From contig JALOAT010000011.1 of the NCBI GenBank assembly GCA_023228645.1, positions 28,435 to 92,434 on the forward strand: a stretch of 64,000 bases of DNA. The letters run 5' to 3'. The notes beneath the pieces were generated by a model. That model saw nothing but the letters and a program-made list of their open reading frames with translations, had not been told where the DNA came from and did no database searches. A program made the position numbers and the translations under genes. The DNA is from Gammaproteobacteria bacterium (GTDB lineage Bacteria; Pseudomonadota; Gammaproteobacteria; Thiohalomonadales; Thiohalomonadaceae). Positions 1 to 8,626 of the stretch are shown piece after piece (the first letter of the stretch is position 1; every line of letters starts with the position of its first letter).

Positions 1-372
1 GGCCAGCCACTGGATGAGGTCCTCGCGGAAGTACTGCCGCAGCTTGCCGGTCGGGTATTGGTGGCCCATCACGCCCAAGTGGAACTACAGTTTCTCAAGG
101 CCGCGTGCGCGACCGTGTATGGCGAGAAACTCATCATCCCGGCAGTAGATACCCAGGCACTGGAGCAACGCCGCCTGGACCGCTGGAATCAGGCCTACAA
201 GGCCAAAGAACTACGCCTTGCAGTATTGCGTAGACGGTATAATCTGCCGCGATACAGGGCCCACAACGCCCTGAGCGACGCCCTCGCGGCGGCGGAGCTC
301 TTTCTGGCCCAACTGGCGGAAGTCGATCTGGATGATGCGCTACCGCTGAAACGTTTCTTACTACAACAATAG
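1..372 (+). CDS. DnaQ-like 3'-5' exonuclease, C-terminal part (5' end outside window)
   Basis: An open frame runs from the first base of the window to a TAG at 370-372, so the start lies upstream. The visible 123 residues look like the second half of a DEDD (DnaQ/RNase T fold) exonuclease. LVAHHAQVELQFL fits the Exo II motif, with Glu where Asp is usual, and RAHNALSDALAAAELF fits the Exo III motif (H-x4-D). In gammaproteobacteria such exonucleases often sit beside a DUF294/CBS protein and acetate transport genes upstream of acs, and acs does follow here. The substrate is unknown. The family assignment is fairly secure; a specific role is not. Confidence 0.7.
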   Translation, partial: GQPLDEVLAEVLPQLAGRVLVAHHAQVELQFLKAACATVYGEKLIIPAVDTQALEQRRLDRWNQAYKAKELRLAVLRRRYNLPRYRAHNALSDALAAAELFLAQLAEVDLDDALPLKRFLLQQ

Positions 373-518
373 GGGCCGGAGACGTGCACCTGAACTCGCG
401 CGCGATTTGCCACCGGGACAGCCGGCGCGCGCGGGAAACAAGGCAATCCCGACAGACCACAGGTGCGTGTCGGGTTGTGAAGCTCGTGAGTTTTTGTTCT
501 CTGATCAAGGAGTAAGCG

Positions 519-2456
519 ATGTCCGATATGAAGCTGTATCCGGTCCCGGCGGAGACGGCCGCCAAGACGCACATCGATGCGGAAAAATACGCCGCGATGT
601 ACCGTCAGTCGGTCGACGATCCGGAGGGGTTCTGGGCGGAACAGGCCAAAGCCTTCGTCACGTGGTCCAAGCCCTGGGACAAGGTCCTCGACTGGGACTA
701 CAACACGGGCAAGATCCGCTGGTTCGACGGCGGCAAGCTCAACGTGAGCTACAACTGCCTTGATCGTCACCTGGAAACCCGCGGTGACCAGGTCGCCTTG
801 ATTTGGGAAGGCGACGACCCGAATGAAGCCAAGCAGGTCACCTACCGCGAATTGCACGCCGAGGTGAGCAAGTTCGCCAACGTGCTGAAGAGCCGCGGCG
901 TCAAGAAGGGTGATCGCGTCTGCATCTACATGCCGATGATCATCGAAGCGACCGTGGCGATGCTCGCCTGCACGCGCATCGGCGCGGTGCATTCGGTGGT
1001 GTTCGGCGGCTTCTCGCCCGATTCCCTGAAGGATCGCATCCTCGATGCCGATTGCCGCGTGGTGGTCACCGCCGACGAAGGCTTGCGCGGTTCCAAGCGC
1101 GTGCCCCTGAAGGCCAACGTCGACAAGGCCGTGAAGGACTGCCCGAACGTTCACACCGTGGTCGTGGTGAAGCGCACCGGCGGCGAGATCGACTGGAACG
1201 CCGCCCGCGACGTGTGGTACCACGAGGCCATGGCGACGGCCTCACCCGAATGCGCGCCCGAGGAAATGGATGCGGAAGACCCGCTGTTCATCCTCTACAC
1301 CTCCGGTTCCACCGGCAAGCCGAAGGGCGTGCTGCACACCACGGGCGGTTATCTGGTTTTCGCGGCCATCACCCATAAGTACACCTTCGATTACCGGGAA
1401 GGTGAGATCTTCTGGTGCACGGCGGACGTGGGTTGGGTCACCGGCCACAGCTACATCGTCTATGGTCCGCTGGCCAACGGTGCCACCTCGCTGGTGTTCG
1501 AAGGCGTGCCCAGCTACCCCGATGCCTCACGCTTCTGGCAGGTCGTCGACAAGCACAAGGTCAACATCTTCTATACGGCCCCGACCGCCATCCGTGCGCT
1601 CATGCGCGAAGGTGACGAACCGGTGAAGAAGACCTCCCGGGCAACCCTGCGCCTGCTCGGCTCCGTGGGTGAGCCCATCAATCCCGAGGCCTGGGAGTGG
1701 TACCACCGCGTGGTCGGCGACAGCCGCTGCCCCATCGTGGACACTTGGTGGCAAACCGAGACCGGCGGCCATCTGATCACCCCGCTACCCGGCGCGACCG
1801 CGCTCAAGCCCGGCGCCGCAATGACTCCGTTCTTTGGCGTGGTGCCGGCCATCGTGGACAGCGAAGGCAACGTGCTCGAGGGCGAATGCGAAGGCAACCT
1901 GGTGATCACGCATCCCTGGCCGGGCCAGATGCGCAGCGTGTATGGCGATCACCAGCGCTTCATCGACACCTACTTCAAGACCTTCCCCGGCACCTACTTC
2001 ACCGGTGACGGCGCCAAGCGCGACAAGGATGGTCATTACTGGATCACCGGCCGCGTGGACGACGTGCTGAACGTCTCCGGCCACCGTATGGGCACAGCGG
2101 AAGTGGAAAGCGCCCTGGTGCTGCACGATGCCGTGGCAGAAGCCGCCGTGGTGGGCTACCCGCACGACATCAAGGGCCAGGGCATCTACGCCTACGTGAC
2201 CCTGGTGAAGGACGTAGAGCCCAGCGATGCCCTGCGCAAGGAACTCGTCGCACTGGTGCGCAAGGAGATCGGCCCCATCGCCTCGCCGGACCTCATCCAG
2301 TGGGCCCCCGGCCTGCCCAAGACCCGCTCAGGCAAGATCATGCGCCGCATCCTGCGCAAGATCGCCGCCAACGAGTTGGACACCCTGGGCGACACCTCCA
2401 CCCTGGCCGATCCGGCCGTGGTGCAGGACCTCATCGAAAACCGCGCCAACCGGTAA
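519..2456 (+). CDS. acs: acetyl-CoA synthetase
   Basis: AMP-forming acetate:CoA ligase of 645 residues, a typical Acs length. It activates acetate to acetyl-CoA through acetyl-AMP in the cytoplasm. The ANL-superfamily P-loop YTSGSTGKPKG is at residues 260-270. The C-terminal motif PKTRSGKIMRR carries Lys606, equivalent to the lysine that is reversibly acetylated in characterised Acs enzymes. The ATG at 519 has an AAGGAG ribosome-binding site at 507-512. The 146-bp leader holds a 7-bp inverted repeat (448-454 with 468-474) but no clear promoter. A strong terminator follows at once, so acs ends its transcription unit. Confidence 0.97.
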   Translation: MSDMKLYPVPAETAAKTHIDAEKYAAMYRQSVDDPEGFWAEQAKAFVTWSKPWDKVLDWDYNTGKIRWFDGGKLNVSYNCLDRHLETRGDQVALIWEGDDPNEAKQVTYRELHAEVSKFANVLKSRGVKKGDRVCIYMPMIIEATVAMLACTRIGAVHSVVFGGFSPDSLKDRILDADCRVVVTADEGLRGSKRVPLKANVDKAVKDCPNVHTVVVVKRTGGEIDWNAARDVWYHEAMATASPECAPEEMDAEDPLFILYTSGSTGKPKGVLHTTGGYLVFAAITHKYTFDYREGEIFWCTADVGWVTGHSYIVYGPLANGATSLVFEGVPSYPDASRFWQVVDKHKVNIFYTAPTAIRALMREGDEPVKKTSRATLRLLGSVGEPINPEAWEWYHRVVGDSRCPIVDTWWQTETGGHLITPLPGATALKPGAAMTPFFGVVPAIVDSEGNVLEGECEGNLVITHPWPGQMRSVYGDHQRFIDTYFKTFPGTYFTGDGAKRDKDGHYWITGRVDDVLNVSGHRMGTAEVESALVLHDAVAEAAVVGYPHDIKGQGIYAYVTLVKDVEPSDALRKELVALVRKEIGPIASPDLIQWAPGLPKTRSGKIMRRILRKIAANELDTLGDTSTLADPAVVQDLIENRANR

Positions 2457-2466
2457 TTTCGCTGGG

Positions 2467-2502
2467 AAAAACCGCGGGCCTTTGGGCCCGCGGTTTTTTT
2501 TT
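2467..2502. terminator. bidirectional Rho-independent terminator (acs / epmA)
   Basis: A perfect 9-bp GC stem (2472-2480 with 2485-2493) has a 4-nt loop, nine T on the plus strand after it and five A before it. It should end acs transcription rightward and efp-epmA transcription leftward. Confidence 0.9.
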
Positions 2503-2684
2503 GCCGAATAGAAAACGTCCGCTGATGAACGCAAAATCACCGCGCAAGCCGAAGAAAGAAGGTAATCAGCGGAACACGCAAAAACCGTGGATTGGTCAGT
2601 CTCCCGCCCTCTGGTCTCATCGAAAGAGCAGCCTTGGGCTGCGCTTACGGTTGATCCGTTGGCGCCTCCCGGCGGTGGAACCTG

Positions 2685-3683
2685 TCAGGCGCGATCCAAC
2701 GCAAAGGCGATGACATCGGGGATGGATCCCGCGCCGGTCGCGAGCATCACCAGGCGGTCCACCCCCAGCGCCACGCCGGCACAATCCGGCAGGCCGTAGC
2801 GAAGCGCGTCAATGAGATTCTCGTCGGCGGGAATATCCGGCAACCCGTCGCGTGCGCGCACCGCGCGATCCGCGGCGAAGCGCCGGGCCTGTTCATCCGC
2901 ATCCGCCAATTCGTGATAACCGTTGGCCAGTTCCACGCCTTCACAATAAAGCTCGAAGCGCGCAGCCACGGTGTCGCCGCAGGCATCAGTGCGCAGGCGG
3001 GCGAGCGCGGCCTGTGAGGCGGGATATTCGTAGAGGAAACACAGCCGGCCGCGGCCGAGCTGCGGTTCCACCACGTGGGTGAGCAGCAGGTCGAGCCAGG
3101 CGTCGCGGCCTTCGAGCCCGGGCACGGGCGGCACGCCGAGGCGCGCGCAGGTACGGCGCAGTTCCGCCTCGTCCGTGCGGTGCGGGTCGATACCCGCATA
3201 GCGTTCGAAGGCGGCACGGTAACTGAGCCGTTCCGTCTCGCCGAGCGTGCAGGCCTCACCGAGCACCTGCCGCGCCAACGCCTCCACTTCGTCCATGAGG
3301 ACGTGGTCGTCGAAGCCTGGCCGGTACCACTCGAGCAGGGTGAACTCGGGGTTGTGCCGGCGCCCTGCCTCGCCTTGGCGGAACACGTGGCAGAGCTGAT
3401 AGATAGGCCCACTGCCTGCCGCCAGCAGGCGCTTCATGGGAAATTCCGGCGAGGTATGCAGGAAGAGCGTAAGACCGTCCGCAGGCGCGCCGGGACCGTG
3501 ATAGAGGGTGGTGAAGCTTGCGAGGTGCGGGTCGGTGGCGCCGGCGGCAGATAGCAGCGGCGTTTCCACTTCCATGACACCGCGGTCGTGAAAAAACGCC
3601 CGTATCCCGGCGAGGATACGGGCGCGGGAGCGAAGTACTTCGAGGGCGGCGCCGGGGCGCCAGCGATCAGCCGCCTCGCTCAC
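2685..3683 (-). CDS. epmA: EF-P (R)-beta-lysine ligase EpmA (PoxA/GenX/YjeA)
   Basis: Class II aminoacyl-tRNA-synthetase-like protein of 332 residues that ligates (R)-beta-lysine onto elongation factor P. It has the LysRS catalytic core without the N-terminal anticodon-binding domain. Motif 2 lies around residues 76-120 (HTSPEFPMKRLL, then FRQGEAGRRHNPEFTLLEW) and motif 3 near 303-311 (GVALGVDRL). It starts with GTG at 3683, only 4 nt after the efp stop codon, so the two are co-transcribed and probably translationally coupled. Substrate and modifying enzyme share an operon, and epmB lies just upstream on the other strand. Confidence 0.96.
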   Translation of the reverse strand: MSEAADRWRPGAALEVLRSRARILAGIRAFFHDRGVMEVETPLLSAAGATDPHLASFTTLYHGPGAPADGLTLFLHTSPEFPMKRLLAAGSGPIYQLCHVFRQGEAGRRHNPEFTLLEWYRPGFDDHVLMDEVEALARQVLGEACTLGETERLSYRAAFERYAGIDPHRTDEAELRRTCARLGVPPVPGLEGRDAWLDLLLTHVVEPQLGRGRLCFLYEYPASQAALARLRTDACGDTVAARFELYCEGVELANGYHELADADEQARRFAADRAVRARDGLPDIPADENLIDALRYGLPDCAGVALGVDRLVMLATGAGSIPDVIAFALDRA

Positions 3684-3687
3684 TTCC

Positions 3688-4260
3688 TCAGGCTTTCTCG
3701 GCGCGCGACAGGTATTCGCCGGTGCGCGTGTCGACCTTGAGGCTGTCGCCGATGTTGATGAACAGGGGCACCTGCACCACGGCGCCGGTTTCGAGGCGCG
3801 CGGGCTTGCTGCCGCCGGTGGCGGTATCGCCGCGGATGCCGGGTTCCGTGTCCACCACCTTGAGCACGGTGTGGTTGGGCGGGGTGACGGCGATGGGGGC
3901 GCCGTTCCACAGGGTGAGCAGGCAGATGTCCTGTTCCTTCAGCCACACGTTGGCCTCGCCCACGGCCTTGGCGTCCGCGGAAAGCTGATCGAAGGTTTCC
4001 GGATGCATGAAGTGCCAGACTTCGCCGTCGTTGTAGAGGTACTGGTACTCGGTGTCGACCACGTCGGCGCCTTCGACCGTGTCGCCGGACTTGAAGGTGC
4101 GCTCGATCACGCGACCGGTCTTCAGGTTGCGGATCTTCACGCGGTTGAACGCCTGGCCCTTGCCGGGCTTCACGAACTCGTTTTCAATGATGCTGCACGG
4201 ATCGCCGTCCAGCATGATTTTCAGTCCGCGCTTGAATTCGTTGGTGCTGAAAGTCGCCAT
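3688..4260 (-). CDS. efp: elongation factor P
   Basis: Translation factor of 190 residues that relieves ribosome stalling at polyproline. The modifiable lysine is Lys34 in the loop KPGKGQAF, the position that receives beta-lysine in E. coli, and both modifying enzymes are encoded alongside. The start is the ATG at 4260 (MATFSTNEF), which gives the usual family length. The frame is open to 4290, but the added ten residues are not part of known EF-P. An AGG-type ribosome site precedes 4260. Divergent from epmB, with 45 bp between the start codons. Confidence 0.97.
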   Translation of the reverse strand: MATFSTNEFKRGLKIMLDGDPCSIIENEFVKPGKGQAFNRVKIRNLKTGRVIERTFKSGDTVEGADVVDTEYQYLYNDGEVWHFMHPETFDQLSADAKAVGEANVWLKEQDICLLTLWNGAPIAVTPPNHTVLKVVDTEPGIRGDTATGGSKPARLETGAVVQVPLFINIGDSLKVDTRTGEYLSRAEKA

Positions 4261-4305
4261 ACCTGCCTCGTTTCGGGGCCAATACCCCACCTAATAAAGC
4301 CGAAT

Positions 4306-5313
4306 ATGATATCCCGAAGCGCTGATTGGAAGCACGCCCTGGCAACGGCCGTGCGCGATCCCGCCGATCTGCTCGCCGAGCTCACCCTGCCTGACCACCT
4401 GCTCGACGGCGCGCGCGCCGCCGCCGGCGAGTTCCCGCTGCGCGTGCCGCGGGACTTCCTCGCCCGCATGCGCCAGGGCGACCCGGACGATCCCCTGCTC
4501 CGCCAGGTGCTGCCGTGCGCCGAGGAGGACCTGGAGGTGCCCGGCTTCGTTGCCGATCCAGTGGACGACATGCGCGCCCGGCGCGGCCCCGGCGTGCTAC
4601 AGAAATACCGCGGCCGCGCACTGCTGGTCGTCACCGGCGCCTGTGCGGTGCACTGCCGCTACTGCTTCCGCCGGCACTTTCCCTATGGCGCGGAGAACGC
4701 TGCCCAATTGGGGTTCGGCGCGGCGCTGGCATGGCTGGCGGAGGCCGCGGACATCTCGGAGGTCATCCTGAGCGGCGGCGATCCACTCATGCTGGACGAT
4801 GAGCGTCTCGCCGACCTGATCCGTCAGCTGTCACAGATCCCCCACCTGAAGCGCCTGCGTGTGCATACGCGGGTACCCATCGTGTTGCCCGGAAGGGTGA
4901 CCGACGGGCTGCTGGCGGCGCTCACGGGCACGCGCCTGCCGTGCGTCATGGTGGTGCACGCCAATCATGCCCGGGAAATAGACAACGCCGTCGCCGGGGC
5001 GTTGCAGCGGATGCACAGGGCCGGCATTACCCTGCTGAACCAAGCCGTGCTGCTGGCGGGTGTGAACGACGACGTACAAGTCCTGGCAGCGCTTTCTGAA
5101 GCCCTGTTCGCTGCCGAGGTGTTGCCGTACTACCTTCATATGCTGGACCCGGTACAGGGTGCCGCGCACTTTGCGGTGGACGACGGGCGCGCCCTCGCCC
5201 TGCTCGACGGCCTGCGTGGGGTCCTGCCAGGCTATTTGGTGCCGCGCCTGGTGCGGGAGATCCCGGGGGCCGACGCCAAGATGCCCCTGACCGCGGTGGA
5301 AAAGCCCGACTGA
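4306..5313 (+). CDS. epmB: EF-P beta-lysylation lysine 2,3-aminomutase EpmB (YjeK)
   Basis: Radical-SAM enzyme of 335 residues that isomerises L-alpha-lysine to (R)-beta-lysine, the substrate of EpmA. The [4Fe-4S]/SAM motif CAVHCRYC places cysteines at 113, 117 and 120, and SGGDPLM forms the SAM-binding segment. The N-terminal block LRVPRDFLARM and NPDDPLLRQVL-type sequence match the short EpmB family rather than clostridial KamA. The frame is open far upstream, through efp on the other strand, but the ATG at 4306 gives the family length and places the start just outside efp. Confidence 0.95.
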   Translation: MISRSADWKHALATAVRDPADLLAELTLPDHLLDGARAAAGEFPLRVPRDFLARMRQGDPDDPLLRQVLPCAEEDLEVPGFVADPVDDMRARRGPGVLQKYRGRALLVVTGACAVHCRYCFRRHFPYGAENAAQLGFGAALAWLAEAADISEVILSGGDPLMLDDERLADLIRQLSQIPHLKRLRVHTRVPIVLPGRVTDGLLAALTGTRLPCVMVVHANHAREIDNAVAGALQRMHRAGITLLNQAVLLAGVNDDVQVLAALSEALFAAEVLPYYLHMLDPVQGAAHFAVDDGRALALLDGLRGVLPGYLVPRLVREIPGADAKMPLTAVEKPD

Positions 5314-5357
5314 TTCGGGAAGAATGGGCGGCGAATGAACCGGTCACGGGAGAGACC

Positions 5358-7433
5358 GTGAAATCCAGAGAAGAAGCCTTACACCTGTTGGTCATCGACG
5401 ACTCCTCGAACGACGCGGAGATCGTATCCAACATGCTCCGCAATGCCGGCCACCCGGTACGCGCCACGCGCGTCGAGGATGGCGAGGACCTGCGCAAGAG
5501 CCTCAGCCATCACTGCGACATGGTGCTGTCGAAGCTGGAAATCCCGTTTTTCAGCGCCGGCGACGCCCTCGCCATCATCCAGGACATGAAGCTGGACGTC
5601 CCGCTCGTAGTGCTCGAGGAAGCGGGCAAGCATGCCGCGGTGCTCGCCTGCCTGCGCGCCGGCGCGCGGGATATGGTGTCGCTCACCGATCCGGCCCGGC
5701 TGGAGCACGTGGTGCTGCGTGAAGCAGGTGACTTGCACACGCGCCGGCGCCTGGCCGAATGCGAACGCGTCCTTGCCCAGGCCAACGGGCGCGCGCAGGC
5801 ACTGGTCGACACGTCCCGTGACGCCATCGCCTACGTGCACGAAGGCATGCACATCTACGCCAACGAATCCTACCTGCAGATGTTCGGCTACCAGGACCCG
5901 GCCGAAATCGAAGGCATGCCCCTCCTGAGCATGGTCGGACCCGACGACCACGCCCGGTTCAAGGACTTCCTGCGACGCCTCGGCAAGGAGCACACAGCGA
6001 ACAGCACCCTGGAGGTGCAGGCGTTCAAGGCGGACGCCACCGAGTTCCGCGTCACTATGGAATTCTCGCCCACTACGTACGAGGGCGAACACTGCATCCA
6101 GGTGGTGATCCGTGACCAGAGTTCCAGCCGTGAACTGGAAAAGCGGCTCGACGACTTGTCACGTCAGGACCTGCTCACCGGCCTGTTCAACCGTCAGTAC
6201 TTCCTCGAAGAGCTGAACCAGACTGTGACCACTGCGCGCGAGCACGGCGCTCTGCTCTACATCGAACCCGACCAGTTCCGACGCGTGCGCGAGGAGATCG
6301 GCATTGCTGCCAGCGACCTACTGGTGGCGGACCTCGCCGGCCTGCTCAGGGACACGCTGGCAGGCACCTCCGCCGTGGTTGCCCGCTTCGACAGTTACGC
6401 CTTCACCGCCCTGCTGCCCGGACAGGATGACGCCCAGGCCCAGGCACTGGCGGAACGTCTCGTGAAGGCCGTGGAGGCCCACGTCGCCGATGCCGGTGAC
6501 CGTTCCGTGTCCGTCACCTTCAGCATCGGCATTGCCCTGTTCAACGAGAGCATCGTCGATGCCCAGGAAGTGCTGTCGCGAGCGGAGAAGGCAAGGCGCA
6601 AGGCCGCGGACGCCGGCGGCAATCAGGTAGTGGTGTACAACCCGGCGGCCGAAGAAATGGCCGAAAAGGAACGGGCGCTGGTCTGGACCCGCAAGCTCAA
6701 GCTGGCGCTGCGGGACAATGCCTTCTATCTGGTCTACCAACCCATCGTGAGCCTGCACGGCGACGCCAACGAGAACTACGAGGTCTACCTGCGCATGTCC
6801 GATGAGGGCCACGAGATCGACCCGACGGAATTCATCCCGGTCGCGGAACAGACCGGTCTCATGGCGGCGGTGGACCGCTGGGTGCTGCACCATGCGGTGA
6901 AGGTGCTCGCGGAGCGCTGGCATGCCGGCAAGCGCACCAATCTATTCGTCAACCTGTCGGAGGCCTCCCTGAAGGACCCGAACCTGCTGCCGTGGATCCG
7001 CGAGCTGCTCAAGGCCGCGCGCCTCGAAGGGGGCTGCCTGGTGGTCGAAGTGGCCGAATCCGTGGCTCAGGCCAACCTGCGCGTACTCAAGCCATTTTTC
7101 GACGGCCTCAAGCAACTCCACGTGCGCACCGCCCTCGATCATTTCGGCTCCGCGGCCAATGCCACCCATCTCCTGCGTCACATCCGTACGGATTTCCTGA
7201 AACTCGAAGGCAGCCTGGTGTCGAGCCTGGCCCGCGACAAGGCCCAGCAGCAGCGCCTGAAGGAGCTCACCACGGCCGCCAAGGGAGCGCAAAGCCGTAC
7301 CGTGGCGGAATTCGTGGAGGATGCCAACACCCTCGCAGTGCTGTGGGGCAGCGGCATCGACTACATCCAGGGTTATTTCCTGCAACGCCCCATCCGCGAG
7401 CTGAACTACGACTTCAGCGAAGCGAGCTTCTAG
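5358..7433 (+). CDS. fimX: FimX-like REC-PAS-GGDEF-EAL protein with degenerate c-di-GMP motifs
   Basis: A 691-residue protein matching the length and order of FimX, the c-di-GMP effector needed for type IV pilus assembly and twitching in Pseudomonas and Xanthomonas. Domains: receiver about 8-125, PAS about 145-255, GGDEF about 265-430, EAL about 440-690. The receiver keeps Asp14-Asp15, but Lys59 replaces the phospho-acceptor Asp. The GGDEF signature reads DSYAF (345-349) and the EAL motif reads EVY (475-477), so neither synthesis nor hydrolysis is expected. QPIVSL and the downstream EAL fold remain, consistent with c-di-GMP binding. GTG start at 5358 with a GGGAGAG ribosome site. No pilus genes are in the window; the FimX name is inference from architecture. 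Confidence 0.8.
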   Translation: MKSREEALHLLVIDDSSNDAEIVSNMLRNAGHPVRATRVEDGEDLRKSLSHHCDMVLSKLEIPFFSAGDALAIIQDMKLDVPLVVLEEAGKHAAVLACLRAGARDMVSLTDPARLEHVVLREAGDLHTRRRLAECERVLAQANGRAQALVDTSRDAIAYVHEGMHIYANESYLQMFGYQDPAEIEGMPLLSMVGPDDHARFKDFLRRLGKEHTANSTLEVQAFKADATEFRVTMEFSPTTYEGEHCIQVVIRDQSSSRELEKRLDDLSRQDLLTGLFNRQYFLEELNQTVTTAREHGALLYIEPDQFRRVREEIGIAASDLLVADLAGLLRDTLAGTSAVVARFDSYAFTALLPGQDDAQAQALAERLVKAVEAHVADAGDRSVSVTFSIGIALFNESIVDAQEVLSRAEKARRKAADAGGNQVVVYNPAAEEMAEKERALVWTRKLKLALRDNAFYLVYQPIVSLHGDANENYEVYLRMSDEGHEIDPTEFIPVAEQTGLMAAVDRWVLHHAVKVLAERWHAGKRTNLFVNLSEASLKDPNLLPWIRELLKAARLEGGCLVVEVAESVAQANLRVLKPFFDGLKQLHVRTALDHFGSAANATHLLRHIRTDFLKLEGSLVSSLARDKAQQQRLKELTTAAKGAQSRTVAEFVEDANTLAVLWGSGIDYIQGYFLQRPIRELNYDFSEASF

Positions 7434-7459
7434 GCCCGACCGGCAATAACAGCACGACA

Positions 7460-7489
7460 CGAAAAGGCCGGGGGACCCCGGCCTTTTCG
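7460..7489. terminator. bidirectional terminator between fimX-like gene and htpX
   Basis: A near-perfect 14-bp inverted repeat (7460-7473 with 7476-7489) has AAAA/TTTT tracts at its outer ends and lies between convergent genes. It can act in both directions. Confidence 0.85.
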
Positions 7490-7502
7490 AGGGTGGTCCC
7501 TC

Positions 7503-8390
7503 TCAGCCCATGGCGCGCAGGGCGGCGATGCGCTCCTCCAGGGGCGGATGGGTCAGCAGCAGTTTGCGCAGGCCCTGCGCCACGCCGCCGGAGATGCCGA
7601 AAGCGGCCATCTGGTCGGGCAGTTGCTGGGTGTGGCTGGAACGCAGGCGCTCCAGGGCGGCGATCATCTTCTGACGGCCAGCCAGGCTGGCGCCGCCCGC
7701 ATCGGCGCGGAATTCACGCTGGCGCGAGAACCACATGACGATCACCGAGGCGAGCATGCCCAGGATCACCTCGGCCACCAGCGAGGTGAGCATGTAACCG
7801 ATGCCGGGCCGGTATTCCCCGTTGCTGTTGTTGCCCTGCAAGGCCCTATCAACGAAGTAACCCACCACGCGCGCCAGGGCAATGACGAAGGTGTTCACCA
7901 CCCCCTGGATGAGCGCGAGGGTCACCATGTCGCCATTGGCCACGTGACTGACTTCATGAGCGAGCACCGCCTCGGCCTCGTCGCGGGTCATGCTGCGCAA
8001 CAGGCCCGTACTCACCGCCACCAGGGCATTGTCACGGTTCATGCCGGTGGCGAAGGCGTTGACCTCGGGGCTGTCGTAAACCGCCACCTCGGGCATGCCG
8101 ATGCCGGCCTGCCGGGCCTGGCGCTGCACGGTCGAGACCAGCCACGCCTCCGCCTCGCTGCGCGGGGTCTCGATGACCTGGGCGCCGACCATGCGCATGG
8201 CCGACCACTTGGACATGGCCAACGAAATGAAGGCGCCGCCAAAACCGAAGATGGCCGCGAAGCCGAGCAGGGCGGTGAAATTGATGCCGCCGCTCTCGAT
8301 GTACCGGTCGAGGCCGAGCAGACGCGCCGTGATGCTCAGCAACAAGACCACGGCCAAGTTGGTAATGACGAAAAGAACGATGCGTTTCAT
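7503..8390 (-). CDS. htpX: membrane zinc protease HtpX
   Basis: Integral-membrane metallopeptidase of family M48B, 295 residues, involved in quality control of inner-membrane proteins alongside FtsH. The zinc motif HEVSH is at residues 145-149. Two N-terminal membrane segments (about 4-22 and 36-58) precede the protease domain, and two more hydrophobic stretches follow it. ATG at 8390 with a GGAG ribosome site. A sigma-32-like promoter candidate lies about 37 bp upstream of the start. Divergent from the SulP gene. Confidence 0.96.
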   Translation of the reverse strand: MKRIVLFVITNLAVVLLLSITARLLGLDRYIESGGINFTALLGFAAIFGFGGAFISLAMSKWSAMRMVGAQVIETPRSEAEAWLVSTVQRQARQAGIGMPEVAVYDSPEVNAFATGMNRDNALVAVSTGLLRSMTRDEAEAVLAHEVSHVANGDMVTLALIQGVVNTFVIALARVVGYFVDRALQGNNSNGEYRPGIGYMLTSLVAEVILGMLASVIVMWFSRQREFRADAGGASLAGRQKMIAALERLRSSHTQQLPDQMAAFGISGGVAQGLRKLLLTHPPLEERIAALRAMG

Positions 8391-8426
8391 AAAAGCTCCG
8401 TAGGCACTCCTCGATGCAGCCGCTGT

Positions 8427-8452
8427 ATGGGGGTGGCAGGCGCAGTTTCAAC
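8427..8452 (-). promoter_or_regulatory. sigma-32-like (heat-shock) promoter candidate for htpX
   Basis: On the minus strand, GTTGAA (8447-8452) and CCCCAT (8427-8432) are separated by 14 nt. This fits the RpoH pattern CTTGAA-N13/15-CCCCAT with one mismatch in these 12 positions. Predicted start about 8420, giving a 5' leader near 30 nt. Confidence 0.55.
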
Positions 8453-8551
8453 CGCCTCACCAAAGACCAGGATCCCGAACAGGAGTTCCGTGATGAAATA
8501 CCCGCAAGAAACGAGGGTTAATTAGCAAATCATTCTACCCTGTTATTGCCA

Positions 8552-8557
8552 TATAAT
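8552..8557 (+). promoter_or_regulatory. candidate -10 box for the SulP gene
   Basis: A perfect TATAAT lies in the only AT-rich part of the 236-bp htpX/SulP divergent gap, 69 bp before the SulP start codon. No convincing -35 hexamer is seen at 16-18 nt spacing. Confidence 0.4.
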
Positions 8558-8626
8558 TTCGCTTTGCGCCTTTTTCGCGCCACATGCCAGCTGTAAAACA
8601 AAACCGCGGACACAAGGATTTCATGC

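Noticed and set aside
448..474. 7-bp inverted repeat upstream of acs as a regulator site
   Set aside because: Could be chance in GC-rich DNA; no match to a known operator such as CRP.
2503..2684. Possible short gene between the acs terminator and epmA
   Set aside because: No ribosome site, no recognisable product; only a weak 6-bp hairpin is seen.
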